64,000 nucleotides of DNA. Origin: Halichondria panicea (Eukaryota; Porifera; Demospongiae; Suberitida; Halichondriidae). Shown here piece after piece: positions 37,901 to 49,200 of this stretch. The position numbers and the translations under genes were made by a program. The notes under the pieces are model-generated. The model saw only the letters and a list, made by a program, of their open reading frames with translations. It was not told the DNA's origin and ran no database searches. The stretch is taken from positions 4,961,378-5,025,377 of the forward strand of contig NC_087381.1 in the NCBI RefSeq assembly GCF_963675165.1, written 5' to 3'. Each line of letters begins with the position of its first letter. The first letter of the stretch is position 1.

Positions 37901-40900
37901 TGCATTGCTCTAATTAATTAGAGGATCCTAATTAACAGTCATCAGTCATGCATGGTTGAAACATGCATGGTAGGCAACTATAATGTCGAATTTGCTGCAC
38001 CTTGACAAGATGGTCTTGCTCCACTCCATGTTCCCGTGGTGACTGTCCCTCCATTAGTGTCCTCACAAGTCCTGGACCTCTGTCCCACTAGAGCATGGCC
38101 TGGGTAGCAGGTGTAGATATAGCCACTGATCCCAGTCCACCATTCAGTGAGTTTTGCCCTGCCTCTATTCTGACTTCTCCATTGGTTGGTGAGGAAAGTC
38201 CTTTGCAAGTTAGTGCTCCATCTGTATGTATACATTAATTAGTCGCGGTGCTGCTCACTGTGCTGCACAGTGACATATAGATCTAACACTTCTATAGATA
38301 TACATACCAATTATCTCACTACATGTTTATGCATGCTATTATAGCTAATTTTAAAAGTCTATGTCTTATACCTTGTGAGCCAGTGGTGTTCAGGATATTA
38401 CTAACTTGAAGTCTGGTGGCGAATTCTTTCAAGCTTTCCAGCTGTGATGTGAAATTTGTCTTTTTCTTCAAATTTTCCACGTCTTGTTTTAGTGAATCAA
38501 GCTGGTCTGCGTTAGACTCAGCCTGTGGTCTCACGATAACTGTGGCCACCACTACAGCAAGAGCTAGTAGTGCAAGCACTGTCACTACTGCAAAGATTGC
38601 AGTCACGTATGTCTGACTAGAAATCTTCCGTCTCGTGGCTTGCTTAGACCTTTCCATGCTGACAGGTTGTAGGATATTGGTTCTGCTGTCAGGAGTTGAG
38701 TCCTTGACAGTGATGAACTCATACGCTGGGTTCTTCTCCATTGTATCAATTGTCAATAATTATGCAGGTAACTGGCATTGATTTTCGCATCTGAGTCCTT
38801 TATTGTGTACACATTCTCATGGTGGTCATTATGTAAAATTATGTTTTCTATAAGCTTGTTTTATTTTATGATTCCACAAATTGTTGTCTTGCTCCTTTTG
38901 TTTGTTGCTTACGATTTCACAAGCTGTTGATTTCAATTCCAACGGAAAAGTGAGACTATGCAACCAAAAACAAACAGCATGAAATCATCATACCCTAAAG
39001 TCGATTAATTATGGGAACCTGGGATAGTGACAATAAGTCTCAGGCTCACCTGACTAATTAGTTTGTACACTACAGGTGTGATTGGTTTTAAGTTACTTTT
39101 CTGTCTATGGTTTAGGTGTGAAACACATCAAATATCAATTTTGCATGGAGGACCTTTTTACGCCATATCGTATGTATACAAAGATGTAGCTACTGTAAAT
39201 TGTGATCACAATGATGCGTTCACAAGGTAATTGATTGTGTCCAAGTGGCCATTGACACGCGAAAGAGTGGGGAACATGGTACCAGCCTGTTAACTTGGCC
39301 TATGTACACATGTAACACTAAAATTTAGCTAAAGGGATATTCATTGTTGAGCGCCAACCATCAATCGAAATGATTGATTGTGAGTCACTGCATATTCAAC
39401 GACAAACACAAAAAGTAGTGTGGGCTCAGACTAACAAGTCACTTACACCAGTGACTAGCACGCAAAACGAAAGTACAGTGGAACCTCATAAAACAGACAC
39501 CATTGGGGAGGCAATCTTTTGGCCGTTATAGAGAGGTGGTTTTCGTTGAACCACATGTAAGGTCTACAGTAGACTCTCGTTAATTCAGCCACCCTTGGGA
39601 CAGTGCAGCTTGGCCAAGGTGGCTGCATTGCAGAAAATAGCCGCGGCTAAACCTCTTTGCTTGCTGTTGCATGATATGAACTGATTCATTTTGTGTGCTG
39701 TGCACTCCCTTTATAGCCCATGATAAGCTTTATTTGTTGTGTGGTGTTACTATAGCTTAGTAATCAGACAAAATATTAATTCCCATAGCCTCTACATTAA
39801 GAGTGTGTTGTGTCAAGCGTGAGCAATTAATCCGCACACTCTTGTTAATGAGCAATGCTAATTTACTTTTCTCGTTGTCTATACTTCGTACGTTTGTGTG
39901 GGGAACTTTTCGCATGCCTTGTAGTGGCATTGGGTGTGTCTGTCTTACTGAAGGTGCTTAATCTATCATGATGGGGGGGGTTACATGCAGCGTAGCTTGG
40001 TCTGGCATGATGGGGGTGGGCGGGCGGGGGTTGTATGAGGGAGGTTACATGCGGCGTAGCTTGATCTAGCATGATGGGGGTGGGCGGGAGTTGTATGAGG
40101 GAGGTTATATGCGGTGTAGCTTGCTTGATCTAGCATGATGGGGGTGGGCGGGGGTTGTATGATGTATGAGGGAGGTTACATGCGGCGTAGCTTGCTTGAT
40201 CTAGCATGATGGGGGCAGGCGGGCGGGGGTTGTATGAGGGAGGTTACATGCAGCGTAGCTTGGTCTGGCATGATGGAGGTGGGCGGGGGTTGTATGCGGC
40301 ATAGGTAGTGTGGGATGTTGTTGAGACGTGTGGCCCCCTGTTTACCTTTCAATTTATACATAAAATCATATACGCGTTCTATTTTATATACTCCATGCAG
40401 GTATGGCCAGATGTACCAAACCTTTGTCTCTGACTTACGGACAGCAGTGGACGAAATGGTACGTAATCTCTATAGTACTAACATTTCAAACCCCATGCAC
40501 TAGATTGTCAAAGCTAGTGGCTCTTTAGATTATTATTATTGCCTTGTCCCAGTTTTAATATAGCTTCAACTATGACTATATAGTTGAGACTCGGCCTATA
40601 AGAGAGGCATATAAATATACATGTAGAACCAATGCAGGCTTCTGTGTCTATATAGGCAGGGTGTCATACAGGGGGGAAAGGGGGGATACCCCCCCCCCCC
40701 TAAAATTTGCATTCAGGCATACTAACAGGCTACTAAAATAATAGTTGACCTTTTTTTTTAGCAAAATTTTGTAGTTACTTTTCTTATTTCCCCCCTCTGC
40801 TTCAAAATCCTGAATAAGGTACATACACTGTATGTACAATAACATGTAAATAGACTTCATACATGTACATGCAGTTAAATATGTTACCTAACGCATTCAG

Positions 40901-43900
40901 ACGCTTACAATAATTGACCATGCATCCCTCTCTGAAAATGCTCCCAGTCTTTTACCTGTTCTGTTTGCTTCTACTCAGCTAGCGGACGATAGCCTCCTGT
41001 CTCAGCCCCCCTCTGATCAGGGGGATGGTTTGAACACGTCCACGTGCTCATCAGCCACACAATACTTCAACCTTGACGACTCAGCTTGCACCTCTGAGTT
41101 ACTATCAGTTCATCAGACGGGACTCATGTTCATGTCCCCGGAACAGCTGCAGTCTATAGCTGACGCACTGCACGCATCACAATCACTACAGGTGAGGGGA
41201 AGAGTTTTATATGGGGATCGAATGATGGACTACGTGTATACTGTAACACTTTACACTAGCTCTCTTCGAGTAACCAATATATAACCACCAACCGTACAGA
41301 TCCTGTAGCTCGTGTATAGATGCACTACTTTATCCTAGAATGTTTGTAATGAATTGAACGGTAAAAAAATGCATATTGAATACAGAACAGGCTAAGCCGT
41401 TTATAGACAGGTTTCTCATCATTCTCTATAGCTATATCGTTATGTTTGTTGTATATTTCCCTCATAACAGGTTCGTATTGACGGCATGAGACACCTGCTG
41501 CAGTTCCCCAGCGGTGATCTGGTTGGCTGTGATAACTGGACGCCCCTCAACACTGCCGTGCGGAAGTGTCTCATGGACGACAGTAAACAGCTGTCTGTAA
41601 GTGCACTGTGGGCATACATACATACAGATGCTTTCCTGAGGCAAACTCACTGTACGCCTGCATGCAACATACAGGAGCGCACATAATTATACCACCTGCA
41701 CTAACGCACGACTAATAATTCACAGCTTATGTTTTTAGCAGGTGATTAAATAAAATCATAATTATTGTACACAGTGCACTTGCTATTCTTTGCAGGATAT
41801 GTGCCTTGTGTTCTACAACAGGATGTATGCCGCCCACCTATCTACCACCACCAGATGTGTGTACCTCAGTCTGGCCGAGGAGCTGATGACTCATTTCCAT
41901 GGCAATCCTGTCACGGCTGGACCAGGGATTGATGTAGCGAATACCACTAATGCAAAACTGCTAGAGATGGTAAGATGATCAGTCAGAAGTTAATGTATCC
42001 TGCTTTTCAATTAGTTCAGCCCAAGTTTTCATACTGATGATTCGAATCTCTCAATTGCTTTGTGTACAATACACATTGATAGTGAAATCCCTATTCATAT
42101 CCCCCCTGAGTAGAGAGGTCAGCTGGAATGTTAGGTCAGGCACCCAGCAGGTTCCAAATGGACATGCACCCATCAACAATGCCCCCTCTGTATATAATGT
42201 CCTCAACCTCTAAGTGGTATCTTTAAAAAATGAGTGCCGTATAGCGAGTAATTTTCGTTATACAGTAGTGACGTTGAACCTATTGCGGTAGAAAAGGTAG
42301 TTTTAATTTTCGTACAATACGAAAAATACGCACCATACGAAAATAACCCGCTATACGGTATGATTGGTTTTTGCAATTACTACGTCATGTTCACTCGATC
42401 TTTATTCTCCCTCTTTGCTCAGTTTCGACTGCTCAATCACATTCAACACAATCTTCCTTCGTTTTGGCTTCGATACAACGACACAGTTGTCAAGGCCGTC
42501 ATCAGTGTAACCTTTGACCTCCTGACATTAAACCATGCACCTGGGTCTGCTGGTCCGATCTACTTCTTGTCTCTACTTGATCCCCGGGCAATCTGGTTCA
42601 GGAAATGGATGGTGAGAGAAGTGTCGTTAAGTCTGTCTATCTCATTAAAAATAATTATATCTGTGCGTTTTTATCATTATATTTTATGTTGTACATACAC
42701 ACGTAGCTGATTATTGTGTGTGTTTGCAGGTGCATGTATTATTATATGTAGTGCTAACACACATGCATTAATTTAGAGCCTGTATGCGTCAAATATATGA
42801 TACAAGTAGTAGAAGTAAGTAAAAGTACTAAGGAGACTGAAATTGACTTTTATCTTCATGCCCCGCCCCATCCTTACAGCATGGCCAGTACAGCAGGACA
42901 TTTGTTATGGAGGCAATGAGAGAGAATCCGACCATGGTACGTACTTAGTGTAATATGTGATAGTGATTCAACCAGAAAGAATTATTTCATCTGGCTTTTT
43001 AAAGATCTACACTCTTTTACACTTTTTTAATAATGAAAATCCTAACTCAAGTTATGAGCATTTAAATTGAAATTAGCTATTGAAACTGAGTAGTTCATGC
43101 ACTTATGCTATATTTGGCAATGCGTTTCTTCTTTTATCAGAATTTACCTTTGACTTATTGTTGTCCACACGTTGCTCTCGATCGCTGTAGATTCAAGACG
43201 TGGTGTGTCGTTTGATGGGGGCCAAAGCAGTGAGCTCGTCCAAGCCCTCCAAGCAACGCAGTGCTCGGCTCCGGGGGTTAGGTGATGAACAGGTGTACAC
43301 TGACAAGACGCTCGAGTTTGCCAAGTTCACTCACCACCTCAGCTTGTTGGAGAAGCTGCTACTGTACAAAGAGGGGAGGAGAATGTTCCCTGTCACAATC
43401 AAGAAGACCAATGGTGAGGTACTACTTGCAAGTACATAACGCATAATTATTTTAGGGAGCAAAGTTTTGGCTCTTAAACACACAGAGGTGGCCCTTTTTG
43501 GAGAGGTTGTTTTGTAACCATGCAAGCTGTTCATTTGGGACCTGGCCTTGGTAATTATTATCTCGCTGGTCTTCCTTCAGGGGTAGCCGTTATGAGGGAG
43601 TCAGCTAAACCACACCCAAAACGTCATTAATTATCCGGCCGTAATAAACATTTTTTTGCATATAAAACTAGCTTGGGGAAGCCAGTACTGGCCAGTAATG
43701 TATCATTCACGTGGTGTGATTATATATTACATGTACGTAGATCATATAAAACTAGCTTGGGGAAGCCAGTACTGGCCAGTAATGTATCATTCACGTGGTG
43801 TGATTATATATTACATGTACGTAGATCAATATCATTCTCTGCCTCTCCCCTCTCGCTCTCTCTACATTCAGTCTCAGTATCTATCGCTGATGTGCTCTCC

Positions 43901-46178
43901 CACTTGCTGACCCTGCTCTATTCAGTCAACCATAGTAGTAATGATATTCACGACCCTCTCGAAAGCCTCCGCCCTCGTTACGTCATCTCCCACCTCTTTG
44001 AAGAGTTGGCTTCTGGAAACACGGACTGCAGAGAGATGCTATGCGATGTAAGTGTCATCATTTAGTTCGTGTATGCATGTGTACGGTGTATGTTAATTTC
44101 CAAAGAAACATTGCAAAGCTTCAGCACAATTCACAAAACTGCGTGAAGCTAAGTTATTAACTTTTGTAAACATTTGAAAAAAGTACAAAATTTTTTTGCA
44201 ACCTTCTATTATCTCTTTACATTGTGCTACACGGTTACATAAATGATGTGCGTAGGCAGTCACCTAGGAAAGCTTACTATGCATGTTGGCTTGCTAGCTA
44301 CTTTAGTTCGATGCATGCACATGCCATTGCAATGCGCACTATATATACAGTCATGTGGAGCCCATATACATACATGTAACTAAGGTTACGGCACCGTTTG
44401 CTCATTAGTTATTCATGAGCTAGATGTACATGTAGTGATCATGAGCAGCTAGAATGAGGTAAACTTAATGTATGTATAATTAAATCTATAGCTTGCTCAA
44501 GTTCCCGCGAACCAATTTTGTCAGTAAAGCCCCGCTCCGCTTGATTTGTGACGCCCATCGAAGATGAGAGGAGTGTATTTCAGCTGCGGAGTGCTCAGAG
44601 TCAGAAGCACAGAGTGCTGAAGACAACCTGCTTGATGTGGTCTATGTAATGAAGGCAGGCAGGGTGCCATACATGATTTTGAAGTAGAGGGGGGAAATAA
44701 GTAGAACATTTTGCTAAAAAAAGGTCAACTGTTATTTCAATACCCTGTTAGTATGTAAAATTGCCACCTATGGACCCCAACTAGTACCTGAATGCAAATT
44801 TTAGGGGGAGAACTGGAGCCAGGGGGGATATCCCCCTTTCCCCCTGTATGACACCCTGACAGGTCAGAGGAGGTAGGACACGCATCACATGTACTTCAAT
44901 AATTAACAATCCAGGTTTAACCGCAAAGATTTAGACAAGGATTTGTGCATGAAAAGTGATGATCTTTAAGCAGCCAAAACAGCAGCGATCCCACAGTAAT
45001 TTTCTCTAAAATATATGTAGGGTAGTGAAAGGATAGTACCGTATATCTTCTAATTTATCGGACAGCAAAAATAATTATTTTGGAAATTGTCCGGGTATAA
45101 TTGGAACAGATTTTTATAGAGCATGCGAAGTGTCCGGAATAATTAAAACAAGCAAGCAGTTGCATGCGAGCTAGCTAAGTTTAATAGAACAGGGTACGAC
45201 TGAATAGTTGCACTAGCTATCTAAAACTAGCTAATCAAAGCTATCTAACTGCAATACTGTAAGTCTTACTTGCCGTCTATGAATGATAACTCAACTTTTC
45301 AAGGTATTGTCCGAACAAATGTAATATTAAAGTACTGGAGTGTCCGTTGTATTAGAACAACGAAAATTGCCCAAAAGAGTGTCCGGGGTAATTAGAAGTG
45401 TCCGATAAATTAGAAGATATACAGTACTAACTTGTGGATCAGCGATCCCAGTGGGATCCCGAGCTCAATAGCTTGAAATTCACCATCAAACCTAGTGGTT
45501 TTTACTGTACATAATTAATTAAGCTACGGAGAGCTGTCTATATAGGGAGGTTAACTCAGGTTGGTTACCGTCTTCCATAACAGTTTACAATATTCGAGAT
45601 TACTAGAAGGTGATATGAGCTTGCTTGAGAGCACAACATTAGATCTACCACAGGCACCATAGCTACACTGAAATTTGAAAGGTTAGGTCAAGAGCCTAAC
45701 GTAAACATTGTATGCCACACATTCCATTGCCATGTGACTGATGACACATGTCCCGCCTCCTCTGCTGGCAGGTATTCAGTGGAAACAAGTGCAGACAAGA
45801 TGCATTCACTAGTTTACTTTATAAATGGACATCAGTTCAGGGCGGGGGGGGGGATTTTGCCGAGGCAGGACTATGAGTGTGGTTGATTGTAAAGTAGCCA
45901 TTAGTCTGCCCCTCAAACCAGACACCCTCGGAATATTCTTGGCAGGGAGATGTTGAATATATAGAACTGTACCTTTCTCTCCCACGTGATGTTGTTGATA
46001 TCTCACTTTTTTGTAACAAGACACCTTTCTGCTCCGCAAATTGGTCTGTTGACATCATCATGTGTATTTATAGTGATGAATGAGAACATTAATTATTATG
46101 CCTCGGTGCGCATGCGCAAGCATAGGTATACGGTAGTGTGTGTGTGGTGTGTGGTGTGTGTGTGTGTGGTGTGGGGTG

Positions 46179-46209
<31 letters not shown>

Positions 46210-49200
46210 TCAAGAATCAATGAAGTGGCAAGTAAGAGTTTCTATAGGCTTCTAGTCATGTTCTCTTGGATTTTAATGGATTTGCAAAATAATGCTTCGT
46301 TCCTCGAGTTATGCCTAGTTTTGCTTACTTGGAATACCATTGCAGCCTTTTCAGAAGAGCACGTAGCCAAACTTGTTTACCGAGTATTGCTACTCTACTT
46401 AGTAGTTAGCTCTGCACTAGAACGCTAGCTATTGGTAGCCGCAAGAGTGAGAAGAGAGCTGCAAGGCTCTGCTGATGGTAGCCATTAATTTTACACTTGA
46501 ACTTTTGGCATCGATCGTTTTTAACAACAATCATGGTCGATCATTACCCACTCTTTGAATTTGCATGCAGCAAAATTGATCAATGCAAAAATGTTCATCA
46601 TGTGTATATAGTAGCTTTATGTTATGTAGTTTTGGCATCTCCACCGAGGCATCAGTACCTGCATGCGGTGCTTTCATTTTCTTAATTAGCAATTTGTGTT
46701 TGTTGTGGACTACATGGATATATAATAATTATTATACATGTCAAGCATAATTCATTTTTATTTTAGTGATGCTTAGCTGTTTACCTTGCATCATGATACT
46801 GTATACCCTCGCGAAAATACATGCACCCCCGGGCCCCTTTTTCTGCAAGAGCTTTAGGTTTGAGAGGGACAACGAGGTTGATAGTAGTTCATAATAGCAA
46901 ACGTATTTCTTAATGTATACAGGTCCACTGTCAGTCGTATAGAAGGGCCCTCGTGAAGAAGATGTACATGTGTACCGTATGTATCGACACATGTCTGAAG
47001 CCATAACTATTTAATAGAGGGGGACTCTTAGTAAGGTGTGAGTTGCACTCTTAGTAAGGTGTGAGTTGCATATCCTGCCCTGCTATCAATGTGGTTGGTG
47101 TAATGAAAGTAGTCATTAGTCTACCTCATAGCAGGCAGCTTTCTAGCTCTATACGAATCCAATATGAGGTACTGCACCTGGGCATACAAGTGAATCCGAG
47201 GCCATGCTGCATGCATGCCTGGCCACCTAGAACATGATGTTGCAGCTGTAAGAATGCAATATCGAGGTAGTAGTACTGCACCTGAGTGAGACATGCAGGC
47301 AGCCCACAAGTGAAGCCAAGGCCAACCATTATGTCAGAGGAGGTGTGAAGCACTTAACATAATTGTATAGGTATCTGCATCAGCCATGATTAGTGCTGTC
47401 TTTGTTGCATAGTCACATGACCATCTCTATACGTGGATCCATCGATTAATTACACTCTTGATAATAATTATTCAACGGTGCCAGCTGGCTATAATATATA
47501 GATATAGTAATAGAGCAAACGATTGATTTCTATAGCGAACTGAACTAGAGCCGCAAAAGTAAATCTAGCTGCAAGTTGGCATCCATGTCCAGTAATGCAA
47601 GTTGGAACGATTCCTTGGCGTATATGCATGCACTGGTGTTCCAGTTGGAGTTCTATTTCCCTTTCCAGACATACCAATTGGCATTACCGATCTGGTCTCT
47701 CTGTTCATGTGTATCTAGTTGCGTGGGCAACATCCACATCCATTATAGCTATAATTTTTGTTTTAGTGTTTTCTGTTCATCTTGTTTGTTCCTGTGTCTA
47801 TATGGTTATTGATTTAGTATATGATTGTGATTATTATGCAACAGAGACCTATAATTAGGTGCTTCGCACCTCCTCTGACAGTTTCACATATCTGCATGTC
47901 AGACTGAATTAATTTCCCTGCATGGGAATCTTCTCATCATTCTACCCACATGCTTGTATACATGTATAAGGAAACAGTAATTAAAGCACTGAGCAAGTAC
48001 TGTACGTCATAGAACTGTCTTTCATTCTATATATAGCCACGATTCTTATGTACATATCATCATGACGTAAGGGGGTGGTGGTTAATAATTGTGGTCACAT
48101 TAGAGAGTATGTATAGTGCATGGAGGGTCGTAATTTCAATGCACTGCTGCGTAGGGACTTCAATGTGGTGTATAGGTATAAGCAGTCATTAGTCTACTCC
48201 ATAGCAGGCAACTTTCTGGCTCTATATAGGAATACAATAATTATAAGGTACTGCACCTGAGAAACCCAACAGTACATGTGAAGCCAAGGCAAGGGATGTT
48301 GCGGGCACTTTTACTCTGTGGGTGATGAGCCATCCAGGCAACCCACAATACTGTCATATTATTTTTACACATGTATAATTTATAAGGAAACAGTAATTAC
48401 TTCCTGTATGCAATAGTGTAGTATGCATAGAACTGACTTTCATTTTTCAGCTTACTATAGCCATGATTCTGATGTAATATTATTATCATTACGTAAGGGG
48501 TATTATACAGGGGGGGGGGGGGGTGGGGGTCAATAGATCGTGGTCACGTTTGAGACTATTTAGTGGAGCGTCGTGATTTCAGACCAGCAAAATTGCCAAG
48601 TGCAAAAATAATATCACAAATCTCTCTGTGCCTGGGTTTGATTGGCATTGCTTTAGCTGCACCTGCAGTTGTACCGCTAACAAGCAAAGATGCTGCCCTC
48701 CCTAACATAACCGACTGGATGAAAAATGGATTATTTGAACGTGATTTGAAACTCTCAAAAGAATTTATCTTGGACCACTACAACTTCAGCAGTATTCCTG
48801 GTGGAGAGAAGCTTCGGGACTTGCTTATTGAAAAGGATGATCGATCCAATTCCTCAAAACGTATCGAGCGACGTGGGGCCGTAAAAAAAGGAGCGATTAA
48901 TCTATGGACTGACGGTATTGTACGATATCGAATTTCAAGCGGCATCTCGCAGTCAACTGCAGCATTGATCAGAAGAGCCATGGATCATTTTGAAGATCAT
49001 ACCTGCTTGAGTTTTGTTACCGCTAACTCGGGAGATTACATCGACTTTGTCAACACTGACAGTAGATGCTACTCATGGATTGGAAGACGTGGCGGAAGGC
49101 AAGTGATTAACTTAGAGTCCACAGGATGCGAACATTTTGGAGTTGTTGTTCATGAGATTGGTCATGCGATTGGTTTTTGGCACGAACAGAGTCGACCGGA

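Larger units (their letters stand above)
44048..48119. other. Left part of TBC1D32 intron 10
   Basis: About 4 kb with several repeat elements listed separately and no supported gene. A hydrophobic open frame at 47595-47858 has no family resemblance. Diverged direct repeats of agcaggcaacttt...ggtactgcacctg...gtgaagccaaggc occur at 47129-47205, 47265-47325 and 48203-48295. Confidence 0.4.

Noticed and set aside
47576-47858. Hydrophobic open frames in TBC1D32 intron 10
   Set aside because: Two overlapping frames are equally open, with no splice structure and no recognisable motif.
48563-48565. GTG at 48563 as the astacin start codon
   Set aside because: Non-ATG starts are rare in nuclear genes, and a phase-compatible ATG exon exists at 48120-48175; kept only as an alternative.
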